DNA of 64,000 nucleotides, from contig NZ_CADIKH010000003.1 of assembly GCF_902859855.1 (NCBI RefSeq), positions 1 through 64,000 of the forward strand. The letters run 5' to 3'. Shown in pieces: positions 27,374 through 36,467 of this stretch. A model generated the notes under the pieces. It had not been told where the DNA came from, ran no database searches, and was given only the letters and a program-made list of their open reading frames with translations. The position numbers and the translations under genes are program-made. Numbering within the stretch: position 1 is the stretch's first letter; the number at the start of each line of letters is the position of its first letter. Source of the stretch: Paraburkholderia humisilvae. Its GTDB lineage: Bacteria; Pseudomonadota; Gammaproteobacteria; Burkholderiales; Burkholderiaceae.

Positions 27374-28273
27374 TCAGCGCGGCGCTTTCGGCTTGTCTGC
27401 CTGCGCCAGCGTCTGTGCGGGCCGCGTGTCGATCGCGCCATGCGCCGCCGCACTCGCCGGCGCACGAAACAGCACCCGCTCGCCCTCCTGATCGACGTGC
27501 GGAATGGCTGCCGCATCCTGCCAGTCCGGGTCCGGAATCTCGCCGAATACCTGGCGCAGCCGTTCACCCCATGTGCGGTGAATCATCTGGTAGTACGCAT
27601 TATCGTGCGTGATCGTCACGAAGCGCGTGACGCGCAGCGTGTCCTTCTGATACACCAGCAGATCGAGCGGCAAACCGACCGACAGGTTCGAGCGCAGCGT
27701 CGAATCCATCGAGATCAATGCGCATTTGGCCGCTTCGTCGAGCGGCGTTTGCGGCACCAGCACGCGGTCGATAATCGGCTTGCCGTACTTCGATTCGCCG
27801 ATCTGGAAGTATGGGTTGACGCTCGACGCCTCGATGAAATTGCCGGCCGCGTAGATCATGAACAGGCGTGAACATGGCGGCGCCGTCTGCGAATCGTCAT
27901 CGGTGGCGGCCTGCGCGATCTGTCCGCCAAGGATAAAGCTGCAATTGAATTCGACGCCGAAATCCTCCAGCGCCTGTGCTTCGCGCCGATGGACGTTGCG
28001 CACCGCGCGGCCGACCACGCGCGCCGCATCGGGCATCGTCCGCACGCTCCACAGCGTCGGTTCCCGCGGGTCGGCCGGTTCGGACAATTCGCGCAGCACG
28101 GCCTGCGTCAGCGACAGATTGCCCGCGGCGAGCAGCACCAGCACGCGCTCGCCCGGCTGCTCGAACACGGACATCTTGCGCGCCGTGCTGACATGGTCGA
28201 CGCCGGCGTTGGTACGCGTGTCCGCCAGAAACACCAGCCCTTCATCGACGCTCAGTGCGACGCAATACGTCAT
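27374..28273 (-). CDS. Anbu-type proteasome-like protease
   Basis: The protein is 299 residues; the start at 28273 has AAGGG upstream and fits the family N-terminus, and the longer frame from 28573 is rejected. After Met removal Thr1 is the nucleophile (TYCVALSVDEGLVF), with D17 in LADTRTNAG and the lysine in STARKMSVF, as in HslV/proteasome beta subunits. Anbu assembles into ring- or washer-like oligomers. The last 60 residues are low-complexity Ala/Pro. It is the last gene of a four-gene unit with transglutaminase, alpha-E and ATP-grasp partners, the standard Anbu setting. The substrate is unknown. Confidence 0.9.
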   Translation of the reverse strand: MTYCVALSVDEGLVFLADTRTNAGVDHVSTARKMSVFEQPGERVLVLLAAGNLSLTQAVLRELSEPADPREPTLWSVRTMPDAARVVGRAVRNVHRREAQALEDFGVEFNCSFILGGQIAQAATDDDSQTAPPCSRLFMIYAAGNFIEASSVNPYFQIGESKYGKPIIDRVLVPQTPLDEAAKCALISMDSTLRSNLSVGLPLDLLVYQKDTLRVTRFVTITHDNAYYQMIHRTWGERLRQVFGEIPDPDWQDAAAIPHVDQEGERVLFRAPASAAAHGAIDTRPAQTLAQADKPKAPR

Positions 28274-28368
28274 GACAAACCCTTGGAGGCGACCGGACGC
28301 CGCCATTTTAAGCGTGCCGCGCGCCACCGGGCCATGATGCGGCCAGCGGCACGCGTTCGCGTTCGTTG

Positions 28369-29175
28369 TTATTGCGGCGACAGTTCCTGCGCGCTGACCG
28401 ACACCGTGACGTCGAGGCGCTCGCCGAGGCCACCGATGCGCCGCCCGCGCACCGGCGACGCCGCTTCGTAATCGCGCGCCGCCGCGAGCCGGCAATAAAC
28501 ATCCGTGGCGAAAGCCGCGTGCGTGACGTCGACCGATACCCAACCGATACCGGCCAGCCACACATCCACCCACGCGTGGCTCGCGGCATCATCGACGTCG
28601 CCGTGCTCGATATAGCCGCTCACGTAGCGCGCCGGTACGCCGCGCGCACGGCAGCAGGCGAGCATCAGATGCGTATGGTCCTGGCAAACGCCGCGGCCGA
28701 GCGCGAGCGCCTGCGCCGCAGTGCTCGTGACCGCGGTCACGCCGGCCTCGAACGGCACGCGCTCGATAATCCGTTCGGCGAGCGCGATCAGCGCGGCCGG
28801 TGAATCGAGTGGCGGCACCGAATGCGCGAGCTCGCAAATCGCCGGATCGGTGTCGGTCAAGCGGGTCGCGCACGTATAGTGCTCGAGCGGAATCGGACCG
28901 GCGGCGTCGTTCAGACGTCCGTCGATGAGCGTCATCGTGTCGACTTCGCCCGACACATGCACGCGAATCTCGTCGTGCGGCCGGTTCAGCACGAGCGTAT
29001 GCAGCACGTTGCCATAGGCGTCGAATGTCGAGTCGAGCTTGCCGGGCGCATCGAGCAACCAGCGCCGCACGGTCTGCGACGCGCCGCTGACCGGCGTCAG
29101 GCGTAACTGCTGGATGGAATAGTGGACCGTCGCATCGTAGCGATAGACCGTGTCGTGGCGGATCGTCATAAACAT
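28369..29175 (-). CDS. Transglutaminase-like protein of the Anbu operon
   Basis: The protein is 268 residues. An N-terminal beta domain (IRHDTVYRYDATVHYSIQQL) is followed by a papain-like core with the Cys-His-Asp triad: GVCQDHTHLML, SHAWVDVW and VSVDVTH. GGAG lies 7 nt before the ATG at 29175. Predicted activity is peptide bond hydrolysis or transfer. It sits between the alpha-E gene (12 bp upstream) and Anbu. A paralogue is at 43010. Confidence 0.9.
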   Translation of the reverse strand: MFMTIRHDTVYRYDATVHYSIQQLRLTPVSGASQTVRRWLLDAPGKLDSTFDAYGNVLHTLVLNRPHDEIRVHVSGEVDTMTLIDGRLNDAAGPIPLEHYTCATRLTDTDPAICELAHSVPPLDSPAALIALAERIIERVPFEAGVTAVTSTAAQALALGRGVCQDHTHLMLACCRARGVPARYVSGYIEHGDVDDAASHAWVDVWLAGIGWVSVDVTHAAFATDVYCRLAAARDYEAASPVRGRRIGGLGERLDVTVSVSAQELSPQ

Positions 29176-29187
29176 AGGGGCACTCCG

Positions 29188-30138
29188 TCAGGCCACCGGC
29201 AACAACAGATAGGTGCGGGCGACCATGTTGCCAAGTTCGAACACGCGCGCAAGGAACTGCGTGAGCCATGCATGCAGGCCCGCTTCGAAGATCTGCCGGA
29301 TATCGGCGTACAGCAGCTCCGCGCGCAGCTTGCCGGCAAAGCGTTCGCACTGGTTCGAGCCCTGCGTGCGCAGCATCGCGAGATTCGCGCACACGCCGTC
29401 GAGCGACGCGAGCAGCGAACGCGGCATCTGCGAATTAAGGATCATCAGCTCGACGACCCGCGCCGGCGTCACGACGTCGCGATACACCTTGCGGTATATC
29501 TCCAGCGCGGACACCGAACTCAGAATCGAGGTCCAGTAATAGAAGTCTTCGAGCTGCCGCGCCGCGTCGCGGGAATTGGGCGCCGCGTCGGCAAAGCGGA
29601 CGTCGAGGATCCGTGCGGTGTTGTCCGCACGCTCGAGAAATGTGCCCAACTGGGTGAAGAAAAACGCGTCGTCCTGCAGCGCGGTGCCGAGCGTCACGCC
29701 GCGCGACAGGTGCGAGCGGAATTTCACCCATTCGAACAGCGCGACCGGATGGCTGGTCAGCTGCCCGGCCGCGGTCCGTTCGTTGAATTCGAGCCAGGTG
29801 TCGTTGATCGTCTCCCACCATTCGGTCGTCAGCGTCCCGCGCACCGCGCGCGCGTTTTCGCGCGCCGCGTGCAGACACGACTGAATACTCGACGGATTGG
29901 CCTGGTCGGCCACCATGAAATCGAGCACGTTCTCGCGCGTCGGCTCCGCGTGGCGCTGCCCGAACGCGTCTTCGAGCTCGGAGATGCGCAGCACCGCTCG
30001 CTGCGCGCGCGCCTCCTGTTCGGCCGTTTGCGGCAGCAACTGCGCTTTCAGGTTGATGTCGAGCATGCGCGCGGTGTTCTCCGCGCGTTCCATATAGCGG
30101 GCCATCCAGAACAGGTGGTCGGCGGTGCGGCTCAGCAT
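29188..30138 (-). CDS. Alpha-E domain protein
   Basis: The 316-residue all-helical protein starts MLSRTADHLFWMARYMERAE, the signature of the alpha-E (DUF403) family, and repeats ERADNTARILDVR near residue 160. The role is unknown; it is always found with circularly permuted ATP-grasp ligases and transglutaminases. The ATP-grasp gene ends 128 bp upstream. The same domain forms the C-terminal half of the fusion at 43915. Confidence 0.9.
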   Translation of the reverse strand: MLSRTADHLFWMARYMERAENTARMLDINLKAQLLPQTAEQEARAQRAVLRISELEDAFGQRHAEPTRENVLDFMVADQANPSSIQSCLHAARENARAVRGTLTTEWWETINDTWLEFNERTAAGQLTSHPVALFEWVKFRSHLSRGVTLGTALQDDAFFFTQLGTFLERADNTARILDVRFADAAPNSRDAARQLEDFYYWTSILSSVSALEIYRKVYRDVVTPARVVELMILNSQMPRSLLASLDGVCANLAMLRTQGSNQCERFAGKLRAELLYADIRQIFEAGLHAWLTQFLARVFELGNMVARTYLLLPVA

Positions 30139-30266
30139 GATGGCTTTCCGTTGTCGATCGGCACGGGATAAGAACGGCGCGGCGCGTGGTCACCCGTGAC
30201 GACCCACGCGCGCCGGCGGGCTGCAGTTGCCCGCCGCGGCGGCAGACTGATGCGCGGCAAACGCGC

Positions 30267-31676
30267 TCAGTCGACCATCCAGGTGTCTTTCGTCCCTCCT
30301 CCCTGCGACGAATTGACGACGAGCGACCCCTGCTGCAGCGCGACGCGCGTGAGGCCACCCGCAACCATCGTAACGGTCTTGCCGGACAGCACGAATGGCC
30401 GCAAATCGATATGGCGCGGCGCAATGCCCGCTTCGACGAAGGTCGGGCAGGCGGACAGCGCGAGGGTCGGCTGCGCGATATAGCCGGCCGGCCGCGCGAT
30501 CAGACGCGCGCGGAACGCTTCGATCTCGGCGGCCGTCGCGGCCGGACCGACCAGCATCCCGTAGCCGCCCGCGCCGTGCACTTCTTTCACGACGAGTTCG
30601 GGCAAATGCGCAAGCGTGTAAGCGAGATCGTCCGGCTTGCGGCATTGGTAAGTCGGCACGTTGTTGAGAATCGGCTTTTCGCCGAGGTAAAACTCGATCA
30701 TCTCCGGCACGTACGGATAGATCGATTTGTCGTCGGCAATGCCGGTGCCCATCGCATTCGCGAGCGAAACACGGCCGGCGCGATAGGCGGTCAATAGGCC
30801 CGGCACGCCGAGCGCCGAATCCGGGCGGAACGCGAGCGGATCGAGAAAGTCGTCGTCGACACGGCGGTAAATCACATCGACGCGCCGCGGCCCCTGCGTC
30901 GTGCGCATGAACACGTAGTTATCGTCGACGAAGAGATCCTTCCCTTCGACCAGTTCCACGCCCATCTGCTGAGCGAGGAACGTATGTTCGAAGTATGCGG
31001 AGTTGTACATGCCCGGCGTCAGCACGACCACCACCGGATCGTCGACGCCGGCCGGCGCGACCGAGCGCAGCATATCGAGCAGCAGATCGGGATAATGCGC
31101 GACCGGCGCAATGCGGTTCTGCACGAACAGCTCCGGGAAAAGCCGCATCATCATCTTGCGGTTTTCCAGCATGTACGACACACCGGACGGAACGCGCAGA
31201 TTGTCCTCGAGCACGTAGAACTCGCCGTCCATCCCGGCGCGCACGACGTCGACACCGGCAATATGCGCGTAGATACCGAGCGGCACGTCGACGCCCTGCA
31301 TCTCCGGACGGTACTGTGCGTTCGTATAGACCTGCCCCGCCGGCACGACGCCGGCGCGTACGATATTGCGCTCGTGATAGACGTCGTGGATAAACAGATT
31401 GAGCGCCCGCACCCGTTGGCGCAGGCCGTCTTCAAGGGTGCGCCACTCGTCGCGCGGAATGATGCGCGGAATCAGATCGAACGGAATCAGCCGCTCAGTG
31501 CCGGACAGATCCCCGTTGACCGCGAATGTGATGCCGACACGCCGGAACAGCAGATCCGCCTCCGCGCGCTTGCGCGCGATCGCTTCGCCGCCCTGTTGCG
31601 CCAACCATTTCGCGAAGCGTGCGTAGTGCGGCCGCACGGCATCGTCGAGTTGACGCATCTCGTCATAGCATCGCAT
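30267..31676 (-). CDS. Circularly permuted ATP-grasp peptide ligase (predicted)
   Basis: The protein is 469 residues from the ATG at 31676 (MRCYDEMRQLDDAVRPHY). Motifs of the type 2 permuted ATP-grasp family are visible: FDLIPRIIPRDEW, GIYAHIAGVDVVR, YVLEDNLRVPSGVSYMLENR, VVLTPGMYNSAYFEHTFLA, VIYRRVDDDFLDPL, VVKEVHGAGGYGMLVG, SQGGGTKDTW. These enzymes are predicted amidoligases that join amino acids or peptides using ATP; the product is unknown. It opens the operon. A palindrome lies 33 bp upstream. Confidence 0.9.
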   Translation of the reverse strand: MRCYDEMRQLDDAVRPHYARFAKWLAQQGGEAIARKRAEADLLFRRVGITFAVNGDLSGTERLIPFDLIPRIIPRDEWRTLEDGLRQRVRALNLFIHDVYHERNIVRAGVVPAGQVYTNAQYRPEMQGVDVPLGIYAHIAGVDVVRAGMDGEFYVLEDNLRVPSGVSYMLENRKMMMRLFPELFVQNRIAPVAHYPDLLLDMLRSVAPAGVDDPVVVVLTPGMYNSAYFEHTFLAQQMGVELVEGKDLFVDDNYVFMRTTQGPRRVDVIYRRVDDDFLDPLAFRPDSALGVPGLLTAYRAGRVSLANAMGTGIADDKSIYPYVPEMIEFYLGEKPILNNVPTYQCRKPDDLAYTLAHLPELVVKEVHGAGGYGMLVGPAATAAEIEAFRARLIARPAGYIAQPTLALSACPTFVEAGIAPRHIDLRPFVLSGKTVTMVAGGLTRVALQQGSLVVNSSQGGGTKDTWMVD

Positions 31677-31708
31677 GTCACGCCCCGCTCTTTTTGTCGG
31701 ATAGAAGG

Positions 31709-31727
31709 CGAATGCGCTGCGCATTCG
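31709..31727. promoter_or_regulatory. Perfect 9-bp inverted repeat upstream of the Anbu operon
   Basis: CGAATGCGC and GCGCATTCG flank a single T, 33 bp before the first gene of the operon at 31676. It could be an operator or a 5'-UTR hairpin. Confidence 0.35.
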
Positions 31728-32074
31728 GTGTCTGTCAGGTTCAAGCAAGCGTTATGCCATTGGCGTCGCGTACGGCATCGGGTTGATGGGCACGGCCACA
31801 CGCACATCCGTATGCACTGCGAACGCGCATCGCACCGCGAAGCGTCACGAAAGCGGATCAGAACCGGTTTGCGGGTCGAGCGCGGCGGCGAACGGCTTGA
31901 TCCGATCGTACTGCGCAGCACGGCAATGCGCTAGCGAGGTGCGCGCGGTAGCGCACGAGAAACCAGTTCGATGCAGCGGCGAACCGAGTTAGGGAATCCG
32001 ACGGAACGAACAATGTGAGTGGAGACGGCGCAGCGGGTTAAGCCGAAGTCTCGCTCGATCAATCTGGCGTTGGA
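31728..32074. other. Gene-free region between the Anbu operon and HU
   Basis: No credible ORF on either strand. It probably carries the minus-strand promoter of the ATP-grasp operon. Nothing else stands out. Confidence 0.5.
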
Positions 32075-32111
32075 ATAAAAAATCCCCGCGAGTGTTCTTT
32101 CGCGGGGATTT
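32075..32111 (-). terminator. Rho-independent terminator of the HU gene
   Basis: Read on the minus strand, AAATCCCCGCGA pairs with TCGCGGGGATTT around an 8-nt loop and continues into a T-rich run (TTTTTTATT). It is 120 bp after the HU stop. Confidence 0.85.
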
Positions 32112-32233
32112 GAAATGTTGCTGCAAATTCGGCGACTGCCGATGTGGCCTGATGCGCGGCTTTTGCGGAGAGATCAGCATGACATCTCACCGCCGCCCGA
32201 AGACGGCGGCGAGCAACCATGCGGCACGACCGC

Positions 32234-32680
32234 TTAGGCCGAAGCTGCGTCCTTCAGCTTCTTCAGCGCACGTGCCTTGACGCGCACGGAAGCCGGCTTA
32301 GCCGGGAACCAGCGCTCCTCACCCGTGAACGGGTCCTTGCCGAAGCGCTTCTTCTTCGCCGGAACCGCTTGCACGACGATCTTCAGAAGACCCGACAGCG
32401 TGAACTCGCCAGCGCCCTTCTTGTGGACCGAGCCGAGGATCGTGTCTTCGAGGGCAGCCAGAACAGCCTTGGCGGACTTCGGTTCGACACCGGAACGCTC
32501 TGCGACGTGTGCAGCCAGCGAGGCCTTCGTGAAGGTGTCCTTGATCGGCGACGATGCGCCGGACGCCTTCACGGCGACCTTCTTAGCCGCGGCTTTCTTC
32601 GCGGGAGCCTTCGTTGCAGCGGCTTTCTTGGTCGCTGCGGTGGTCGCCTTCTTGGCAACCTTCTTTGCGGAAGTCGGCAT
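32234..32680 (-). CDS. HU-family nucleoid protein with Lys/Ala-rich N-terminal tail
   Basis: The protein is 148 residues. The first 50 residues are histone H1-like (KKVAKKATTAATKKAAATKAP, KKAAAKKVAVKA). Residues about 50-145 are an HU/IHF fold (KASLAAHVAERSGVEPKSAK, EFTLSGLLKIVV, RFGKDPFTGEERWFPAKPAS). It binds and bends DNA; the tail likely adds non-specific contacts. AGGAG precedes the ATG, and a terminator follows. This tailed form is common in Burkholderiaceae. Confidence 0.93.
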   Translation of the reverse strand: MPTSAKKVAKKATTAATKKAAATKAPAKKAAAKKVAVKASGASSPIKDTFTKASLAAHVAERSGVEPKSAKAVLAALEDTILGSVHKKGAGEFTLSGLLKIVVQAVPAKKKRFGKDPFTGEERWFPAKPASVRVKARALKKLKDAASA

Positions 32681-32891
32681 GTTTCTCCTACCTGTTGTTG
32701 GTCAGTGAGCCACGAAGCACACACGACATGTGCGCGCTTCACGCGGGATTCTACAAGCGCTAAGGCATTTCGCGCGAATCTTTTATGCGTCGACGGGCTG
32801 TTTTGTTGCGTGCCGCAGACTACACGACACATTTTGACGCTTGTTTTACGGGTTAAAAGTCACCACGTCGCATTTTGTAGGTACCTGTACA

Positions 32892-34409
32892 TCACCTTTT
32901 GGACCTGGGCGTCTGCGTCACCCGATGGTGGGCGGCACGACCGGCGGACCCATCGTCGAGCGCCGGCAGCAACCGCTCGAGTGCGGTCAACGCCGCGTCG
33001 ATCTGACCAGCCTCGATGCTGCCGTACCCGAACACGAAGCCTTGCCGCGAGCGAGCGCCAAGCTGGAACGGCGCGATGCCGTACAGCGCGATCGATGCGC
33101 GACGCGCCGCTTCGGCGACGGCCGCCTCGGTCAGCGGCGCCTTAAGCAGCGCCGCCAGGTGAATGCCGGCCACGGGCACGATGGGTTCGAACCAGTGCGC
33201 AAGACCGCCTTGCAGATGCGCGAGCAGTTGTGCACGCCGGGCCGCGTACAGTTTGTGCATCCGTTTCAGATGCTTCGCGAAGTCGCCGTTCAGCATGAAC
33301 CGCGCGAGCGCGGTCTGCGTCAACATGCAGCCGTGCCAGTCGGTCACCCGGCGAGCGTTCGCAAGCGCTCGGGTCAGCGACGCGGGCGGCACCAGATAGC
33401 CGACTCGCAAGTCAAGAAACATCGTCTTCGAAAACGTGCCGACGTAGGCGACCAGCCCGGCGCGGTCGAGGCTCTTGAGCGGCTCCATCGGCCGGCCTTC
33501 GAAGCGGTACTCGCAATCGTAGTCATCCTCGATGATCACCGCGCCGCGCGCCTGCGCCCATTCGAGCAAGGCGACGCGCCGCTCGAGACTCATCGGCATA
33601 CCGAGCGGGAACTGATGCGAAGGCGTCACATAGACGAGCCGCGCGTCGTTCGGCAGCTTGTCGACCGCGAGGCCGTCGCCGTCGACCGGCACCGGCACGA
33701 GCTTCGCGCCGGCCGCTGCGAAACACGCACGGGCCGGCGGATAACCCGGGTCCTCGACAACGGCGACATCGCCGCTACGCAGCGTGACGCGCGCGAGCAG
33801 ATCGAGCGCTTGCTGGGCGCCTTGCGTGACGATCACCTCTTCCCAGTTGCTGTCGACCGCCCGGTTAAACGCGAGATAGCGTGATATCGCGACCCGCAGT
33901 TCCTGTTCGCCGGCCGCCTCGCGGTACGTGCCCGAGCCGCGCGCCTGCACACGCAGCGCGTGATTCACACAGCGGCGCCACACGTCGAACGGAAAATGCG
34001 ACTTGTCGGTCACGCCGCCGACGAAGTCGTAGGTCACCTCCGCGCACGCCAGCGGCGGCAGAAGCGGCGCGGCATCCCATAACGGCAGAGGCCGCACGCC
34101 CGCTTTCGCGGGCGTGCGAGCCTGCTGCGCCGCGCGCGCATGCGCGGAAGGTTCGGCGGGCAATCTGCGCAACCCCTCGGCGACGTAGGTGCCCGCGCCG
34201 GGTCGCGCATAGAGAAAACCTTCGGCCAGCAACCGCTCGAACACATCGAGCGTGGTCTTGCGCGACACGCCGAGCTGCGTGGCAAGATCGCGCGTCGACG
34301 GCAATCGCGTGCCGCCCGCGAGCCGCCCTTCGACGATGCCCGCCCGCAGTTGCCGGTAGATCTGGCCGGCAAGGTCGTGACCGCCTTCGACTGCGATATG
34401 GATGTCCAT
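32892..34409 (-). CDS. MocR/PdxR-type regulator (GntR helix-turn-helix plus aminotransferase domain)
   Basis: The protein is 505 residues from the ATG at 34409 (MDIHIAVEGGHDLAGQIYRQ); 206 residues of upstream open frame lack family character. Residues about 10-80 form the GntR wing-helix (LPSTRDLATQLGVSRKTTLDVFERL). The rest is a class I aminotransferase fold with the PLP lysine in VGTFSKTMFLDLRVGY. Such proteins sense PLP, GABA or related amines and usually activate a divergent gene. Nearby targets could be the small membrane genes upstream, but no pdxST or gab genes are present. Confidence 0.9.
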   Translation of the reverse strand: MDIHIAVEGGHDLAGQIYRQLRAGIVEGRLAGGTRLPSTRDLATQLGVSRKTTLDVFERLLAEGFLYARPGAGTYVAEGLRRLPAEPSAHARAAQQARTPAKAGVRPLPLWDAAPLLPPLACAEVTYDFVGGVTDKSHFPFDVWRRCVNHALRVQARGSGTYREAAGEQELRVAISRYLAFNRAVDSNWEEVIVTQGAQQALDLLARVTLRSGDVAVVEDPGYPPARACFAAAGAKLVPVPVDGDGLAVDKLPNDARLVYVTPSHQFPLGMPMSLERRVALLEWAQARGAVIIEDDYDCEYRFEGRPMEPLKSLDRAGLVAYVGTFSKTMFLDLRVGYLVPPASLTRALANARRVTDWHGCMLTQTALARFMLNGDFAKHLKRMHKLYAARRAQLLAHLQGGLAHWFEPIVPVAGIHLAALLKAPLTEAAVAEAARRASIALYGIAPFQLGARSRQGFVFGYGSIEAGQIDAALTALERLLPALDDGSAGRAAHHRVTQTPRSKR

Positions 34410-34414
34410 CCGGC

Positions 34415-34837
34415 TCAGTAAGTCCGGCGAGAAGGATCGACGAGATGCGCGGCAATCAGCAGACTCACGCACGGCGCCGCAAACAGAATGAACAACCCGA
34501 AGTTCGCCCAGGCCCGGGTATGCCGCGTCGCCAGCCAATAGACCACGACGGCGAACTGCAGCGCGCAGAAGAGCCACACGGGCACAGTCGTCAGGATGCT
34601 CGCATGACGCGTGCCGGCGAACCACAAACCGACCGGCACAATCAGCGCGCTGACGAACGCCAGCATGCCGAACAGCGCGCTGCGTCGGACGCGCCGCGCA
34701 AGCATCAGCACGGCGAGCACGCACTGCCCGGCCGCGGCGCCGAACATCAGGCGCGGCACCGCGCTGCCGGTTGGGTAGGCGTGCGGATCGATCAGATACG
34801 CGGTATAGACGATCGCGGTTCGCAATGTATCTGTCAT
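34415..34837 (-). CDS. Small four-helix membrane protein, unknown
   Basis: The protein is 140 residues, taking MTDTLRTAIVYTAYLIDPHA at 34837 as start; starts at 34861 or 34897 are possible. Four hydrophobic stretches are separated by short polar loops (AAAGQCVLAVLMLA, FVSALIVPVGLWFAG, VPVWLFCALQFAVVVYWLA, FGLFILFAAPCVSLLIAAHL). It ends 5 bp before the MocR start, so the two may be coupled. No family recognised. Confidence 0.65.
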   Translation of the reverse strand: MTDTLRTAIVYTAYLIDPHAYPTGSAVPRLMFGAAAGQCVLAVLMLARRVRRSALFGMLAFVSALIVPVGLWFAGTRHASILTTVPVWLFCALQFAVVVYWLATRHTRAWANFGLFILFAAPCVSLLIAAHLVDPSRRTY

Positions 34838-34903
34838 CGTATTGCAGGGCGAATGCAGCATATAAGCAAGCGGGAAAACGGCGCGCGCGTGCGGCACGCG
34901 GGT

Positions 34904-35203
34904 TTAGACGACCACCGACACGACGATCGCAAGCCAGATAAAGGCGACCCCCGCAATGAACATGCGACGCGCGATGCGTATTTTCGCGTCGCTGGTATCG
35001 GGCTCGACCGGCGCGGTGGCCATCCATGGTACGAGGCCGAGAAACGCAAACCCGAGCAGCGCGAGTCCCGCGATGACCCGGTCAATACCGGTCCAGCCGC
35101 TCGGTTCGTTGATCCCCCAGTAGCCGAGGAACACGATGCCGATCGAGAACACCGTTGCCGAAGCAGAACTGAGCGCCACCACCGACCCTTGGGGACTCGG
35201 CAT
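34904..35203 (-). CDS. Small three-helix membrane protein, unknown
   Basis: The 99-residue protein starts at an ATG with an excellent ribosome site (AGGAGG, 6 nt). Hydrophobic stretches lie near 12-32, 43-62 and 80-99, and the protein ends IWLAIVVSVVV. No recognised family. It probably shares a transcript with the gene at 34837. Confidence 0.7.
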   Translation of the reverse strand: MPSPQGSVVALSSASATVFSIGIVFLGYWGINEPSGWTGIDRVIAGLALLGFAFLGLVPWMATAPVEPDTSDAKIRIARRMFIAGVAFIWLAIVVSVVV

Positions 35204-35348
35204 GATTCACCTCCTGTCGCAAGGCTTCTTATCGTGCGATCGATTCTACTTGATGCGGCTGGCGGCGCTCCGCTTGCGCCGGCTGCGGCGCGACCGACGC
35301 AAGATTCGGCGAATCGCGGTCGAATGGGTAGGTTAACCGCGTGCTATG

Positions 35349-36302
35349 TCAGCTTCCGCGTGCCTCGCGTGCCTCATAGGCTTTCAGATGCGTATACGCG
35401 ACGCGCAGCAGCGACAGCGGCAAGCCGGCCGGCGGGGCATCGGAATGCCGCGCATCGGCGCCGCGTTCGATCATGTCGCCAAGAATATGGTCGGCTTCGA
35501 TCTTCGAGTGGTTTTCGATGTCGCGCAGCATCGACGCGGTCAACGGCGAGCCTTCCTTGAACAGCATCGTGCGGGCACGCGTCTGCGCACCGTCGCTCAT
35601 TGGAAACCCGTTGTGCTGCGCGACCGCCCGGCACTCGTCGAACAGGCCTTCGATCAACTGCCGGCCATCCGGCGCCCGCATCATGTCGCCGATCGACGCA
35701 CGGTTCAGACACGTGCTCGCGGCGAGCGTCGCGAGAAATATCCACTTGTCCCACATTTGCTGGACGATATTGTCAGCCGCCTGTGAATCGAAGCCGGCGC
35801 CTTCGAAGGTGCGCCCGATTTCCCGCACGCGCTCGGATATCCCGCCAGCAAGCTCGCCGTAGGTAATCGCATGCGCCTCGTTCAGATGCTCGATTTCGCG
35901 ATTGCGGTTAAGCGTCGCGGAAATCAGTCCGATGCCGCCCACCACGTTCGCCGCGCCGAATTTTGCCTTCAGCACGTCGATATGACGCATGCCGTTCAGC
36001 ACCGGCAGCACCATCGTCTGCGGGCCGACCGCGGGCGCGAACGATTCGATCGCGTCGTCGAGGTTGTACGCTTTGCAACTGAGCAGCACGAGGTCATACG
36101 GCGCGCGGATACCCTTCGCGACCACCGTCGGCACGTCGCGCAGCGTCACGTTGCCATGCGGGCTTTTTATCACCAGACCTGAGCGTTCCAGTTCCTCGGC
36201 ACGCCCGGCGCGGACCAGAAACGTGACGTCGCGGCCCGCCTGAATCAGACGTCCGCCAAAATATCCACCGAGCGCGCCCGCGCCCACGACGAGAATTCGC
36301 AT
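35349..36302 (-). CDS. panE: 2-dehydropantoate 2-reductase
   Basis: The 317-residue protein uses the ATG at 36302, 6 nt after GAAGGA; a start two codons earlier would be too close to it. N-terminal NADPH-binding motif MRILVVGAGALGGYFGGRL, then the family blocks LVLLSCKAYNLDDAIESF, VLPVLNGMRHIDVL and QQMWDKWIFLATLA. It reduces ketopantoate to pantoate for CoA synthesis; related paralogues act on other 2-oxoacids, so the substrate is family-level. Confidence 0.88.
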   Translation of the reverse strand: MRILVVGAGALGGYFGGRLIQAGRDVTFLVRAGRAEELERSGLVIKSPHGNVTLRDVPTVVAKGIRAPYDLVLLSCKAYNLDDAIESFAPAVGPQTMVLPVLNGMRHIDVLKAKFGAANVVGGIGLISATLNRNREIEHLNEAHAITYGELAGGISERVREIGRTFEGAGFDSQAADNIVQQMWDKWIFLATLAASTCLNRASIGDMMRAPDGRQLIEGLFDECRAVAQHNGFPMSDGAQTRARTMLFKEGSPLTASMLRDIENHSKIEADHILGDMIERGADARHSDAPPAGLPLSLLRVAYTHLKAYEAREARGS

Positions 36303-36377
36303 CGTCATTCCTTCGATTGATGATCGCCCAACGGAAGTGTACGCGTGGCGACGCCCACGACGCCGCCAAACGCGCAC

Positions 36378-36401
36378 GGCCCGCGGCATAGGCCGCGGGC
36401 C
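36378..36401. terminator. GC-rich stem-loop between thiolase and panE
   Basis: GGCCCGCGGC and GCCGCGGGCC pair perfectly around ATAG. It lies 67 bp downstream of the thiolase stop (minus strand). No T-run, so it is a terminator candidate only by structure and position. Confidence 0.45.
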
Positions 36402-36467
36402 GCTTGCATGCCTGCTTGTCCACCGGTTGACGGGTCTGCGCGCACGACGACGCGCACGCCGAACCGG

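Noticed and set aside
34410..35027. The 206-residue upstream extension of the MocR ORF
   Set aside because: The family N-terminus begins at 34409; the extension overlaps two small membrane-protein genes and looks random.
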